Shown: piece by piece, positions 41,952-51,043 of the stretch
How positions within the stretch are numbered: the first letter of the stretch is position 1
Layout of the letters: each line of letters starts with the position of its first letter
Assembly: GCF_001507335.1 (NCBI RefSeq)
Contig: NZ_LMAH01000003.1
Span: forward strand, 124,001-188,000
Origin: Chryseobacterium sp. JAH
Lineage (GTDB): Bacteria > Bacteroidota > Bacteroidia > Flavobacteriales > Weeksellaceae
Reading direction: 5' to 3'
Length of the DNA stretch: 64,000 bases
Program-made: the position numbers and the translations under genes
Notes under the pieces: model-generated
Database searches by the model: none
Told to the model about the DNA's origin: nothing
The model's input: only the letters and a program-made list of their open reading frames with translations

Positions 41952-43151
41952 ATGAAAAAATATTTAATCATTATTTTCCTAATGCATTCTTATTTTATTT
42001 GTGCTCAGCAAAGACAGGTAAAGCGCGCTGCTGTTGCATTTCTTAACGTAGAAAATCTATGGGACACTGTTGCATCCGCAGATTATATTGATGGAACCCT
42101 TCCTTTTTCAAATCCTAAATTTCATAGAAGTGTAAGCTTAGATTCTTTGAAATTCCTAGAAACTACCGAAGACTACAAAGGTGAATGGAGCAATGAACTT
42201 TTAGTAGGAAAAAAGGTTATCAGAAGACAAGTATTGGCAGACGATTTTACACCCAACAGCCCTAAAAGATGGGGCACAAAATACTACAATCAGAAATTGG
42301 CAAACGAAGCCAAAGTAATTTCCGAATTGGGAAGGCAGTATACAAATGATAATCCCGCAATTTGCGGTCTTATAGAAGTTGAGAACAGGCAAGTCATTGA
42401 AGACTTAATAAAACAGCCAATCTTAGCAAAAAGCAACTATGGAATTGTGCATTACAATTCATATGATGCAAGAGGAATCGACATTGCCGTCATTTATCAG
42501 AAAAACAGATTTATCGTGCAGGATTCTTACACTAAGGAAATTAAGATTTACAATGAGGAAGGAAGAAGGCAATACACAAGAGATGTCTTGGTAGTCATTG
42601 GATTATTAGACGGTGAAAAAATGGCCTTATTTATGAATCACTGGCCATCAAGAAGTGGTGGCGAAGCTATTTCTCAGCAAAAAAGAAATGCTGCTGCAGT
42701 TGTTTTGAAAAATGAAATGAATAAACTGTCTTCTGAAAATCCTGAAATTAAGTTAATATCAATGGGAGATTATAATGATGACCCTATAAGCCCGAGTTTA
42801 AAAAAACATTTGGGAGCTGTTGGTGACCCAAGCGAATTATCAGACAAATCTCCTTATTATAATCTGATGTACAAATTATATAAGGCCGGTATAGCCTCTT
42901 TAGCTTATAGAGATGCACCAAATTTATTTGATCAGATCATCATTTCAAGAAATTTATATTCAACAGAAAAAATAACTCCTACCTACAGTTTATTTAAAGC
43001 TGAAATATTCGCTCCATCTTACTTGGTTAACAAAGAAGGGCAGTGGAAAGGATATCCTTTCCGTTCTTGGGATGGCGATAGATTCACAGGCGGCTATAGC
43101 GATCATTTTCCGGCAGTATCAGTAATTCAAAAAGAATACATTAAAAAATAA
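41952..43151 (+). CDS. Secreted endonuclease/exonuclease/phosphatase-family (EEP) enzyme
   Basis: A 399-residue protein with a signal peptide (MKKYLIIIFLMHSYFICAQ) and an EEP (DNase I-like) fold. Catalytic motifs are visible: FLNVENLWDT (about 29-38, metal Asn-Glu), CGLIEVENRQV (about 138-148, Glu), DARGIDIAVIYQK (172-184, Asp), FMNHWPSRSGG (229-239, His and Asn-like site), ISMGDYNDDPISPS (266-279, Asp-x-Asn) and GGYSDHFPAV (about 379-388, terminal Asp-His). All catalytic positions seem present, so it should be active outside the inner membrane on nucleic acid or a phosphoester. It is divergent from the receptor-DUF5689 operon. Confidence 0.9.
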   Translation: MKKYLIIIFLMHSYFICAQQRQVKRAAVAFLNVENLWDTVASADYIDGTLPFSNPKFHRSVSLDSLKFLETTEDYKGEWSNELLVGKKVIRRQVLADDFTPNSPKRWGTKYYNQKLANEAKVISELGRQYTNDNPAICGLIEVENRQVIEDLIKQPILAKSNYGIVHYNSYDARGIDIAVIYQKNRFIVQDSYTKEIKIYNEEGRRQYTRDVLVVIGLLDGEKMALFMNHWPSRSGGEAISQQKRNAAAVVLKNEMNKLSSENPEIKLISMGDYNDDPISPSLKKHLGAVGDPSELSDKSPYYNLMYKLYKAGIASLAYRDAPNLFDQIIISRNLYSTEKITPTYSLFKAEIFAPSYLVNKEGQWKGYPFRSWDGDRFTGGYSDHFPAVSVIQKEYIKK

Positions 43152-43200
43152 ATTTTAAATCACTCTTCAACGGGCGCTTTTTTTATGTAACTTTATCATT

Positions 43201-43623
43201 ATGAGAAATGTAACTCTACTATTATTTTTGATCATAATTCCTTTCGGTTGTTTAGCTCAGACTACACCAAAGAATGACAAAGAAGAATCTGCAATGAAAC
43301 CGGAGAAAAATGATGATGGTGAATGGGAACTTACCGTAATTGATACTCAGTTTGATTATTTCCTGAATGCTATTGCCAAACCGATCAGCCAATATTCTGA
43401 AAGTTTTTTAAAAAGCAGAAACACGATGCTCGTTTCAGAATGGAATTCCTACTACACATCAGGACGATACAGAAATGTGATAGAATCTTCTATTGATTAT
43501 GATCCGAAAGAAAAATACGGAATCAAGTTCGAATATAAATTGTATCAGGTTTTCGCCTACGTCAATTGGAAGTACAAACTCAAGATGAATGGACTCAGTG
43601 GAGCTGACGTCACAAGATTTTAG
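43201..43623 (+). CDS. Small secreted protein, probable DUF6146
   Basis: A 140-residue protein with a signal peptide (MRNVTLLLFLIIIPFGCLAQ). An acidic spacer (KNDKEESAMKPEKNDDGE) leads into the core: WELTVIDTQFDYFLNAIAKP, YSESFLKSRNTMLVSEWNSY, then YRNVIESSIDYDPKEKYGI and FEYKLYQVFAYVNWKYKLKM. The block of SRNxxLVxEWN and IDYDPxxxYG is what I associate with DUF6146, a conserved flavobacterial family of unknown role. The upstream TAACTTTA is one base from a -7 box. 49 bp after the nuclease gene; a strong two-way terminator follows. Confidence 0.75.
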   Translation: MRNVTLLLFLIIIPFGCLAQTTPKNDKEESAMKPEKNDDGEWELTVIDTQFDYFLNAIAKPISQYSESFLKSRNTMLVSEWNSYYTSGRYRNVIESSIDYDPKEKYGIKFEYKLYQVFAYVNWKYKLKMNGLSGADVTRF

Positions 43624-43626
43624 TAA

Positions 43627-43658
43627 AAAAAAGGTTCAGAAAATTCTGAACCTTTTTT
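43627..43658. terminator. Bidirectional terminator between DUF6146 and sodA genes
   Basis: AAAAAAGGTTCAGAA, 2-nt loop, TTCTGAACCTTTTTT: 15-bp stem serving both convergent genes. Confidence 0.9.
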
Positions 43659-43674
43659 ATATCTATGAAAACAA

Positions 43675-44271
43675 TTATTTATTAAATAACTCTTCAACTT
43701 TATCCCAGTTTACAACATCAAAAAATGCAGTTACGTAATCAGGTCTTCTGTTTTGGTAGTTCAAATAATAAGCGTGCTCCCAAACATCTAAGCCTAAAAC
43801 CGGTGTTCCTTTCACATCTGCAACAGGCATTAAAGGGTTATCCTGGTTTGGAGTAGAAGTTACAGATACAGATCCATCTTCGTTTTTTACTAGCCAAGCC
43901 CATCCAGAACCGAATCTTGTTTTGGCAGCATCAGAGAAATCAGTTTTGAATTTCTCAAGACCACCGTAATTTTCAATAGCAGCTTTTACGCTTCCTACAG
44001 GTTCTTTACTTCCGCCAGGAGTTAAAATTTCCCAGAACAATGAGTGATTGAAATGACCGCCACCGTTATTTCTGATTGCAGGCTTTTCAACACCATTTCT
44101 GCAAACATCTTCAATAGACAATTCTGCAAGATCAGTACCTTCAATCGCTTTATTTAAATTATCGATGTAAGCCTGGTGGTGCTTTGTATGGTGGATTTCC
44201 ATTGTTTTTGCATCAATTGTAGGCTCTAAAGCATCGTACGAATATCCTAATTTTGGTAATTCAAATGACAT
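43675..44271 (-). CDS. sodA: Superoxide dismutase (Mn/Fe type)
   Basis: Dismutates superoxide to oxygen and peroxide. The 198-residue protein has all metal ligands: His in [17 protein letters not shown] (N-terminal), His in [11 protein letters not shown], and Asp and His in [19 protein letters not shown]. The stretch [10 protein letters not shown] and [11 protein letters not shown] carries the Gln typical of Mn-type or cambialistic enzymes, and the GGGHFNHS form lacks the Fe-type Gln. No signal peptide, so cytoplasmic. Single gene, convergent with the DUF6146 gene. Confidence 0.95.
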   Translation of the reverse strand: MSFELPKLGYSYDALEPTIDAKTMEIHHTKHHQAYIDNLNKAIEGTDLAELSIEDVCRNGVEKPAIRNNGGGHFNHSLFWEILTPGGSKEPVGSVKAAIENYGGLEKFKTDFSDAAKTRFGSGWAWLVKNEDGSVSVTSTPNQDNPLMPVADVKGTPVLGLDVWEHAYYLNYQNRRPDYVTAFFDVVNWDKVEELFNK

Positions 44272-44392
44272 AAGTTTAATTTTTAATGTTAATATGTAAA
44301 TTTAGCCAATATTTAAGCCAATATCAAAAATTGCAGATTATTTTAATAAATCTTTAACATTGATAGTTTGATTAGAAATTTTAAATCTAATG

Positions 44393-44423
44393 AAAACAAA
44401 AAGCACAGACCGAAATCTGTGCT
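44393..44423 (-). terminator. Rho-independent terminator of rho
   Basis: Minus strand: AGCACAGA, loop, TCTGTGCT, TTTTTG. It lies about 25 bp past the rho stop. Confidence 0.85.
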
Positions 44424-44447
44424 CTTATAAACAATATTAACGCATGT

Positions 44448-46313
44448 CTATCTATTCATAGACATTAAAAATTCTTCGTTATTCAGAGTTCCTCTGATAT
44501 TTTTGTTGACAAATTCCATCGCTTCGATAGGATTCATTTCTGAAAGATATTTTCTGAAAATCCACATTCTCTGTGAAGTCACTTCATCAAGCAATAAATC
44601 ATCTCTTCTTGTGCTGGAAGAAACTAAATCGATGGCAGGATAAATTCTTCTGTTGGCAATTTTTCTATCTAACTGAAGTTCCATGTTTCCGGTACCTTTA
44701 AATTCTTCAAAGATCACTTCATCCATTTTAGAACCTGTATCAATCAATGCTGTTGCGATAATCGTCAACGAACCTCCGTTTTCAATTTTTCTTGCCGCAC
44801 CAAAGAATCTTTTTGGTTTATGTAAAGCATTTGCATCTACACCACCAGAAAGCACTTTTCCAGAAGCCGGAGTTACTGTATTGTAAGCTCTTGCTAATCT
44901 TGTGATTGAATCTAATAAAATAACCACGTCATGACCACATTCTACCATTCTCTGAGCTTTTGCTAAAACAAGGTTGGCAACCTTTACATGCTTATCAGCA
45001 GCTTCATCAAATGTAGAAGCGATAACTTCTGCATTTACACTTCTTTCCATATCGGTAACTTCTTCAGGACGTTCGTCGATCAAAAGTACCATCATATACA
45101 CTTCCGGGTGATTGGCTGCGATAGAATTCGCAATATCTTTCAGCAACATGGTTTTACCGGTTTTAGGCTGAGCAACAATCATTGCTCTCTGACCTTTTCC
45201 GATGGGTGCAAAAAGATCTACAATTCTCGTAGACATTGTAGAATTGTCTCCTGAAAGATTAAATTTTTCTTCCGGGAAAAGTGGCGTAAGATATTCAAAA
45301 GCAACGCGGTCTTTGATAAATGCCAAATCACGTCCGTTAACTTCTGTAGGTTTTAATAATGAAAAATATTTTTCACCTTCTTTTGGCAAACGTACAATAC
45401 CTCTCACAGTATCTCCCGTTTTTAAACCAAAATTTCTGATTTGTGCTGTAGAAACATACACATCATCCGGTGAAGAGATATAACTGAAATCTGATGAACG
45501 TAAAAACCCGTAGTTATCCGGTAAAATCTCTAAAACACCTTCAATACTAACCATTCCGTCAAAATTGAATTCTTTTTTAGATTCAACTTCCTCCTGTCTT
45601 TCAGAATTTCTGTTCTGGTTTTGATTAGGATTCTGGTTCTGATTAGGGTTGTTTTGGTTAGAATTCTGATTTTGGTTATTGTTCTGATTTCTGTTTTGAG
45701 GATTTCCGCCGTTTTGCTGTGGATGGTTTTGACCTTTTTGATTTGGATTTTGAGCTTGCTGTTCTGGTCTTTTAGGTCTATCTTCTCTTGCTTGTGTTGG
45801 TGCTGTTGCAGCTGCTTGAGAATCTGTATTTGTTAGAGTTTCCTCTTTCTCCTGAGGTTGTTGTTCAGAGGTTGTGGCAGGATTTACTCTTTTTCGCTTT
45901 TGTCTTGAAGCATTGTTTGAAGTTCTCTCTTCTACAGCTCCTTTAGCAGGCTCTTTTACGATTGCTTCTGCAATAACTTCTTTTTCTTCTGTTGCTTTCT
46001 CTGTTTTTGCAGGTTCTGCTTCTGTGGGAATTTCTGTGGCAGCTTTTGGTCTTGCCGGTTTTTTGGGTGCTGGTTTTTTTGGAGCAGCTTTCACCACTTT
46101 TTCTGCTGCGGCAGGTTTTTCTTCAGGCTCAGCGTTGCTTTCTGTAGTATTGAAGTAATCTTTTGCAACTTTAGGGTTAGAAGCCTGAAAATCAAGAACG
46201 GCGAAGATTTTATCATTATCTGTGCTGTTTCTTGCAACCTTAACGCCCAAATCTTTGAGGATTTTAGCCAATTCCGTTACGGATTTTGACCTTAACGTTT
46301 CTATGTTAAACAT
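44448..46313 (-). CDS. rho: Transcription termination factor Rho with long disordered N-terminal insert
   Basis: The 621-residue hexameric RNA helicase ends transcripts. Order: Rho_N helical domain (about 1-50), a 195-residue disordered insert (about 55-250: Ala/Lys/Glu/Pro-rich, then an almost pure Asn/Gln tract 188-237), the cold-shock RNA-binding domain ([20 protein letters not shown], 251-270), and the ATPase with Walker A AQPKTGKT (381-388), [33 protein letters not shown] and [21 protein letters not shown]. coli Rho is about 419 residues; the difference is the insert. A -7 box at 46393 gives a leader of about 75 nt. Confidence 0.97.
   Translation of the reverse strand: MFNIETLRSKSVTELAKILKDLGVKVARNSTDNDKIFAVLDFQASNPKVAKDYFNTTESNAEPEEKPAAAEKVVKAAPKKPAPKKPARPKAATEIPTEAEPAKTEKATEEKEVIAEAIVKEPAKGAVEERTSNNASRQKRKRVNPATTSEQQPQEKEETLTNTDSQAAATAPTQAREDRPKRPEQQAQNPNQKGQNHPQQNGGNPQNRNQNNNQNQNSNQNNPNQNQNPNQNQNRNSERQEEVESKKEFNFDGMVSIEGVLEILPDNYGFLRSSDFSYISSPDDVYVSTAQIRNFGLKTGDTVRGIVRLPKEGEKYFSLLKPTEVNGRDLAFIKDRVAFEYLTPLFPEEKFNLSGDNSTMSTRIVDLFAPIGKGQRAMIVAQPKTGKTMLLKDIANSIAANHPEVYMMVLLIDERPEEVTDMERSVNAEVIASTFDEAADKHVKVANLVLAKAQRMVECGHDVVILLDSITRLARAYNTVTPASGKVLSGGVDANALHKPKRFFGAARKIENGGSLTIIATALIDTGSKMDEVIFEEFKGTGNMELQLDRKIANRRIYPAIDLVSSSTRRDDLLLDEVTSQRMWIFRKYLSEMNPIEAMEFVNKNIRGTLNNEEFLMSMNR
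45603..45752 (-). repeat. Asn/Gln-rich low-complexity tract within rho
   Basis: About 50 codons of mainly AAY/CAR triplets encoding Asn and Gln (residues 188-237), seen on the plus strand as repeated gattaggattctggttctg-type units. Confidence 0.85.
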
Positions 46314-46392
46314 ATTTAAAGTGAAAATGTAATTAGTTGTGAGTAAGAAAAGTAAGTCCGGTGACTTTTGTTTTCAAGTACATTGTATATTG

Positions 46393-46400
46393 CAAATCTA
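46393..46400 (-). promoter_or_regulatory. -7 box TAGATTTG of rho
   Basis: Minus-strand exact TAnnTTTG, about 80 nt before the rho ATG at 46313; back-to-back with the DUF4293 promoter. Confidence 0.5.
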
Positions 46401-46431
46401 CACTTATTTTTGAATTGTGCAAAATTTATGT

Positions 46432-46439
46432 TATTTTTG
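46432..46439 (+). promoter_or_regulatory. -7 box TATTTTTG of the DUF4293 gene
   Basis: Exact TAnnTTTG, 19 nt before the ATG at 46459. A second copy lies at 46405-46412. Confidence 0.5.
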
Positions 46440-46458
46440 CTGTTGAATTTAAAATTCT

Positions 46459-46848
46459 ATGTTACAAAGGATACAAACTATTTGGATTTTGCTGTCAGTT
46501 TTAGCGGCAGCATTCCTATATATTACGGGACAGGATGTAGAAGTTTTCGGGAAAACCCCGTTGATCAGCATCTCATCAATTGTTTTGGTTTTGGTAGGCG
46601 CATTTAGTTTGTTTAGCTTTAAAAACAGAAAAAGACAAATCATGCTGAATAACATCAGCATCATTATAAACGCTTTGTTGATTGGTATATTGGTGTACTG
46701 GATGCAAAACTTATCCGGAGGAATTGATTTTCCTGAGAAGGGTATTGAGCCGGTTTTTCCATTGATCGCGGTAATTTGTTTGTTTTTGGCAAATATTTTT
46801 ATCAAGAAAGATGAGAGGCTCGTAAAATCTGTAGACAGGCTTCGATAA
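46459..46848 (+). CDS. DUF4293 membrane protein
   Basis: A 129-residue inner-membrane protein with four helices (about 5-24, 33-50, 60-80, 97-115). It opens MLQRIQTIWILLSVLAAAFL, the conserved start of DUF4293 (MIQRIQTIYL), and includes SFKNRKRQIMLN between helices 2 and 3 and a basic C-terminus (FIKKDERLVKSVDRLR). DUF4293 proteins are commonly found next to rho in Bacteroidota, as here, divergently. No function is known. A terminator follows at 46875. Confidence 0.88.
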   Translation: MLQRIQTIWILLSVLAAAFLYITGQDVEVFGKTPLISISSIVLVLVGAFSLFSFKNRKRQIMLNNISIIINALLIGILVYWMQNLSGGIDFPEKGIEPVFPLIAVICLFLANIFIKKDERLVKSVDRLR

Positions 46849-46874
46849 CCTTACAATGATTTTTTTTGAGTAAG

Positions 46875-46903
46875 AACAGCTTCTTTTGGAGCTGTTTTTT
46901 TTA
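46875..46903 (+). terminator. Rho-independent terminator after DUF4293
   Basis: AACAGCTTC, TTTT loop, GGAGCTGTT (one mismatch), then eight T. Confidence 0.8.
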
Positions 46904-46923
46904 TTTTTAACTAAAATTTTTTA

Positions 46924-47340
46924 ATGTTTAAAAAGGATTTAAACAAAGCAATCGCTATAGGTTCTTTTTTTATTTTAGGTTTCCTAATTTTACCTCAATT
47001 AAATAGAGCTACCGATATAGAAAACGAAAAGACGCCCAGTTTCTTTGACGCTGAAATTAATGCCAACATAGATGAAAATCTAGAAATCGGATATTTATTC
47101 AATATTCGTAACAAAACGTACAAACCGGGTACTTATCATTATGCAATAAAGGCAAAAGAAAATGATGAAAGAATATCTTTTTTAACAGAAGAGTATTCTC
47201 ACTATGACGATGAAATTGTATTCAATTGGAGACAAACACTGCCTCCATATAAAGTAATTAAAAACGCAAAAGCAGATACCCTTTACCTGATTAAAAAAGG
47301 AAGAAAAATTGCTTTTCCGAAATATTCAGACAAAAAATAA
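46924..47340 (+). CDS. Single-pass membrane or exported protein, unknown function
   Basis: A 138-residue protein with one hydrophobic segment (residues 10-26, IAIGSFFILGFLILPQL), probably an uncleaved signal anchor, and an outside domain: FDAEINANIDENLEIGYLFN, GTYHYAIKAKENDERISF, ETLPPY-like RQTLPPYKVIKNAKADTLYL and a basic tail (KKGRKIAFPKYSDKK). I do not recognise the family. It starts 10 bp before the M28 peptidase signal sequence region, so the two are likely co-transcribed. Confidence 0.7.
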   Translation: MFKKDLNKAIAIGSFFILGFLILPQLNRATDIENEKTPSFFDAEINANIDENLEIGYLFNIRNKTYKPGTYHYAIKAKENDERISFLTEEYSHYDDEIVFNWRQTLPPYKVIKNAKADTLYLIKKGRKIAFPKYSDKK

Positions 47341-47350
47341 ACATTTCTAT

Positions 47351-48277
47351 ATGAAAAAACTAACTTATCTTATCTTAACTCTTTTCTCCGCAACAGCTTT
47401 TGCGCAGGACGTTTCTGTGGACAGAGTAAAAAACGTGATCTCAGTTCTTGCTTCTGATGAAATGAAAGGGCGGGAAATAGGGACTCCAGAAAATGATAAT
47501 GCCGCCCATTTCATTGCTAAACTTTTCAAAGAAAACAATTTAGAATACTGTACAGGCAACTCTTATCTCGTTCCATTTGATTACAAAGGAAAAACGGCAT
47601 ATAACGTCTGCGGAATCAAAAAAGGAAAATCTGAAAAAACTTTAGGCTTTTCGGGACATTTCGATCATATTGGGGTGAGCAAAAAGGAAGGTGACGACAC
47701 GATCTATAACGGTGCAGATGATGATGCCAGCGGAATTACCACCTTAGTAGGTATTGCAGATTATTTTAAAGATAAAAAACCTGAGTTCTCAATGGTTTTC
47801 ATGGCATTCAATGGTGAAGAAAAAGGTATGTTGGGCTCTACCGCAATTTCTAAGGATAAAAATTTAGACAAACTATACGGTAATCTTTCTGCACTTTTCA
47901 ATTTTGAAATGGTAGCTACTGAGTCTGAATTTGGTAAAAATGCAGTTTTCATTACTGGTGACGAATTTTCTGATTTGGACGAACTGTTTAACCAAAATGC
48001 GGTCAACGGTTTGAAAATTCATCCAGACCCGTACGCATCAGAACAACTATTTTACAGGTCAGACAACGTAAGTTTTGTGAAGAAAAAAATAATTGCCCAT
48101 TCTATCTCCACAGCCGACATGAGTAAAATAAAGCATTACCACCAATTGAACGATGACATTACTGTTGTTGACTTCGATAATCTTACCCTGTTAATCAATA
48201 ATTTTGGGAAGACTTTGGAAAAATTAAACACAAAAAACTTCAATCCCAAGTACAACGACAAAGTAAAATTCAATTAA
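47351..48277 (+). CDS. Secreted M28-family metallopeptidase
   Basis: A 308-residue exported aminopeptidase-like zinc enzyme. I start it at the ATG 47351 (MKKLTYLILTLFSATAFAQ signal peptide) rather than at the in-frame TTG 14 codons upstream. Metal-binding motifs in order: GFSGHFDHIG (first His-x-Asp), YNGADDDASGITTLVGIADY (bridging Asp), MAFNGEEKGMLGS (catalytic Glu-Glu), NFEMVA (further ligand), and HSISTADMSKIKHYHQLNDD (last His region). Length is near the minimal M28 domain; no PA domain. Periplasmic or secreted. Substrate unknown. Confidence 0.9.
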   Translation: MKKLTYLILTLFSATAFAQDVSVDRVKNVISVLASDEMKGREIGTPENDNAAHFIAKLFKENNLEYCTGNSYLVPFDYKGKTAYNVCGIKKGKSEKTLGFSGHFDHIGVSKKEGDDTIYNGADDDASGITTLVGIADYFKDKKPEFSMVFMAFNGEEKGMLGSTAISKDKNLDKLYGNLSALFNFEMVATESEFGKNAVFITGDEFSDLDELFNQNAVNGLKIHPDPYASEQLFYRSDNVSFVKKKIIAHSISTADMSKIKHYHQLNDDITVVDFDNLTLLINNFGKTLEKLNTKNFNPKYNDKVKFN

Positions 48278-48302
48278 AAACGTCTTATCATTATATTTTA
48301 AT

Positions 48303-48310
48303 TAATTTTG
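48303..48310 (+). promoter_or_regulatory. -7 box TAATTTTG of the ABC transporter gene
   Basis: Exact TAnnTTTG, 17 nt before the ATG at 48328. Confidence 0.5.
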
Positions 48311-48327
48311 CTATCCAATTTTATTGA

Positions 48328-50166
48328 ATGAACGAATATAAAAAAATACTGCAATTCGCAAGACCCCATCAGAAATATATCTACGGAAGTTTATTCTTCA
48401 ACTTGCTGTATTCCGTATTTCAGATTGCATCATTAGGAACCATTTTACCGGTTTTAGGAATGCTTTTTGGCACTATAAAACCAGAAAAGTACAAGTCTCC
48501 TCCAGTGTATTCAGGAGAAATTTTAGATTTCTTCACTTATTTAAAAGAATATGCAAATTACTATGTACAGAGTCTGGTAATGCAGCACGGTGCCTTGCAA
48601 GTACTCGCTTGGTTGTGTATTGTTACAGCATTTATGTTTTTACTGAGAAATCTCTTTAGATATCTTGGATCTTATTTATTGATTAATTATCGTGTAGGAG
48701 TTACCAAAGATCTTCGTGGAGCGATGTACCGCAAGATTCTTTCTTTACCGGTATCATTCTTTACCGAAAGCAGAAAAGGCGATATGATGTCGCGTATGTC
48801 AAATGATGTGGGTGAAGTGGAAGGTAATATTTTGGGAAGTTTGGTAGAGTTGATCAATGCTCCGTTTATGTTAATCAGCACCTTGATTACTTTATTCTTT
48901 TTAAGTGCTGAAATGACTCTGTTCTCCCTCTTGGTCTTACCGGTAATGGGAACAATGATTGCTCTGATTGGAAAAAGTTTGAAGAAAGATTCCCATGAAG
49001 CCCAAAACGAAATGGGAAATATTTTTTCTATCGTAGATGAAACCCTGAAATCTTCAAAAGTAATCAAGATTTTCAGTGCCGAAAAAATAATGGATAACCG
49101 TTTCATGCAGTCTATGCAGAGATGGATTAACAGCTCAATCAGACTGGGCAGAAAGAAAGAATTAGCATCGCCAATGAGCGAATTTTTGGGCTCAGTAACT
49201 TTCTTAATTATCGCTTGGTATGGCGGAAAACAGATTATTGTAGAGCAAAGTATCTCACCCGCTGACTTTCTTGTTTTCTTGGGTATTTTCTTCCAAATTT
49301 TGCCTCCGGTAAAGAGTTTATCAACTTCTATTTCTAATGTTCAGAAAGGTGAAGCCTCATTAAAAAGAGTTTTGGAGATCTTGGATGCCGATGTGAAAAT
49401 TGAAGAAATCGCAGAACCAGTTTCAATTTCTAATTTAGATGCTCACATTCAGTTTAAAGACATTGGTTTCTATTATGATAAATCTAATTTGATTCTCAAA
49501 AACTTTAACCTTACCATTCCGAAAGGTAAAACGGTAGCTCTTGTAGGGCAAAGTGGTAGTGGAAAAACGACGATTGCCAACCTTTTAGCAAGATTCTACG
49601 ATGTCTCTGAAGGGGAAATTTTGATTGATGAAACCAACATCAAACATTTAAAAATTGAAGAGTATAGAAAATTACTCGGGATGGTAACACAGGAATCCGT
49701 TCTTTTTAACGATACCGTTTACAATAATATTCTGATGGGGAAACCCGAAGCATCTCGAGAAGAAGTCATCGCTGCCGCTAAAATAGCCAATGCAGACTTG
49801 TTTATCACCCAACTCCCGAATGGCTATGACACCAACATCGGAGATGATGGAGGAAAGCTTTCTGGCGGACAAAAACAAAGAGTTTCTATCGCAAGAGCCG
49901 TTCTGAAAAACCCACCGATTATGATACTGGATGAAGCAACTTCTGCTTTGGATACAGAATCAGAAAAATTTGTTCAGGATGCCCTTGAGAAAATGATGGA
50001 AAACAGAACTTCATTAGTGATTGCCCACCGACTATCAACCATTCAAAAAGCCGACTGGATTGTCGTTATGGAAAAAGGTGATATCGTAGAACAGGGAACT
50101 CACCACGATCTTATCCTCCAACGTGGAACTTATCACAAACTCGTGGAACTTCAAAATTTTGATTAA
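48328..50166 (+). CDS. ABC exporter with fused membrane and ATPase domains (MsbA-type)
   Basis: A 612-residue half-transporter of the type I exporter class. The first 340 residues have six helices (for example 18-45, 95-120, 175-200, 290-310) and the coupling-type FFTESRKGDMMSRMSNDVGEVE stretch. The ATPase has A-loop FKDIGFYYDKSNLILKNF, Walker A GQSGSGKTT (about 406-414), Q-loop VTQESVLFND, signature LSGGQKQR (about 510-517), Walker B PIMILDEATS (about 530-539) and H-loop IAHRLST. It should act as a homodimer. MsbA-like lipid flipping is the default reading, but drug or peptide export is also possible. Confidence 0.93.
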   Translation: MNEYKKILQFARPHQKYIYGSLFFNLLYSVFQIASLGTILPVLGMLFGTIKPEKYKSPPVYSGEILDFFTYLKEYANYYVQSLVMQHGALQVLAWLCIVTAFMFLLRNLFRYLGSYLLINYRVGVTKDLRGAMYRKILSLPVSFFTESRKGDMMSRMSNDVGEVEGNILGSLVELINAPFMLISTLITLFFLSAEMTLFSLLVLPVMGTMIALIGKSLKKDSHEAQNEMGNIFSIVDETLKSSKVIKIFSAEKIMDNRFMQSMQRWINSSIRLGRKKELASPMSEFLGSVTFLIIAWYGGKQIIVEQSISPADFLVFLGIFFQILPPVKSLSTSISNVQKGEASLKRVLEILDADVKIEEIAEPVSISNLDAHIQFKDIGFYYDKSNLILKNFNLTIPKGKTVALVGQSGSGKTTIANLLARFYDVSEGEILIDETNIKHLKIEEYRKLLGMVTQESVLFNDTVYNNILMGKPEASREEVIAAAKIANADLFITQLPNGYDTNIGDDGGKLSGGQKQRVSIARAVLKNPPIMILDEATSALDTESEKFVQDALEKMMENRTSLVIAHRLSTIQKADWIVVMEKGDIVEQGTHHDLILQRGTYHKLVELQNFD

Positions 50167-50188
50167 ATCTTTTTAAATTCAGTTTAAA

Positions 50189-50536
50189 ATGAATCCTATA
50201 CAAGAGTACTTCTTCAGAATCGACGAACCTGAACGAAGTACTCTTTTGTTTTTAAGAAAGAAAATATTAGAATCGGATCCTGAAAACATTACGGAAACTT
50301 TAAGCTTCGGACTACCCTTTTTTAAATTTAAAAAGAAAATGCTGTGCTATCTGTACTACAGCAAAAAATATCAGAAACATTACATCAGCTTTTATCATGG
50401 CGACCGATTAGACTATCCGGAACTCATCAGCGAAGGCAGAAAGAAGTTTAAAATCCTTTTAATGGATATGGAAGAGGATTTACCCGTAGAATTGATTTTG
50501 GGGCTAATTAAAGAAGTAAAAAAGCATATTAAATAA
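50189..50536 (+). CDS. DUF1801 (YdhG-like) protein
   Basis: A 115-residue cytoplasmic protein. The pattern IQEYFFRIDEPERSTLLFLR, then ETLSFGLPFFKFKKKMLCYL (the E-x2-xyG-P-x-F core) and KYQKHYISFYHGDRLDYPE match DUF1801, a small antiparallel fold of unknown function found in many bacteria. Follows the ABC transporter by 23 bp, so perhaps co-transcribed. It ends 6 bp before the convergent lipoprotein gene. Confidence 0.85.
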   Translation: MNPIQEYFFRIDEPERSTLLFLRKKILESDPENITETLSFGLPFFKFKKKMLCYLYYSKKYQKHYISFYHGDRLDYPELISEGRKKFKILLMDMEEDLPVELILGLIKEVKKHIK

Positions 50537-50541
50537 TTAAC

Positions 50542-50958
50542 TTATCTCTTATCAGAAATATTTAATGTAAAAGTATTCTTATCAGCTTCTGTCAGTGAGA
50601 CCTCTGTATTAAATTTTCTTTTTGTTATTTTAATTATGGAATCCTGTAATATGTCTGATTGCTCCACCCCGTAATAATCAAAGATGACATAACCTTTTTT
50701 ATGCGCTAAACTATCATAATTCTTATCTAAATAGGATATATATTCTCTAACATATGCTTCTGCAGTCAATTCTTTACAGCTACCCGCTAATGAATATTTC
50801 AATAAATATTTACCCTCTTTAAATCGCATCTGAAAAATATTACAATCCTCCGAAATATTTTTCTCCGTTAAAACATAATTTTCCGGCAATCTGACACCAT
50901 CCTGTTTTTTACACGATAAAAAAAGAATTACAAATAAAATTACATAGTACTTCATCAA
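50542..50958 (-). CDS. Small lipoprotein, unknown function
   Basis: A 138-residue protein with a short lipoprotein signal (MMKYYVILFVILFLSC, Cys16) followed by KKQDGVRL. The mature part is about 120 residues: ILTEKNISEDCNIFQMRFKEG-like N-terminal stretch with Cys, SLAGSCKELTAEAYVREYISYL, VIFDYYGVEQSDILQDSIIK and KFNTEVSLTEADKNTF. Several cysteines (for example in EDCNIF and GSCKEL) might pair. No recognised family. Downstream neighbour psd is on the same strand further upstream but a terminator-like hairpin separates them. Confidence 0.7.
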   Translation of the reverse strand: MMKYYVILFVILFLSCKKQDGVRLPENYVLTEKNISEDCNIFQMRFKEGKYLLKYSLAGSCKELTAEAYVREYISYLDKNYDSLAHKKGYVIFDYYGVEQSDILQDSIIKITKRKFNTEVSLTEADKNTFTLNISDKR

Positions 50959-50992
50959 TGATAAAACTTCCTAATATTAAATTAGATATAAT

Positions 50993-51023
50993 ATAAAAGA
51001 CCGCCTCTCTCGAAACAGTCTTT
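50993..51023 (-). terminator. Weak terminator-like hairpin after psd
   Basis: Minus strand: AAAGACTG, long loop, CGGTCTTT, TTATAT. Stem of 8 bp; modest. Confidence 0.45.
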
Positions 51024-51043
51024 GATAATTTAAAATGTAAAAC

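Noticed and set aside
45580..45760. Repeated gattaggattctggttctg units as a CRISPR-like array
   Set aside because: No unique spacers; the units are in-frame Asn/Gln codons of rho.
45202..46158. Plus-strand frames opposite rho (for example 45202-45483 and 45874-46158)
   Set aside because: Antisense shadows of the repetitive Ala/Lys/Asn/Gln codons of rho; no start signal and low-complexity products.
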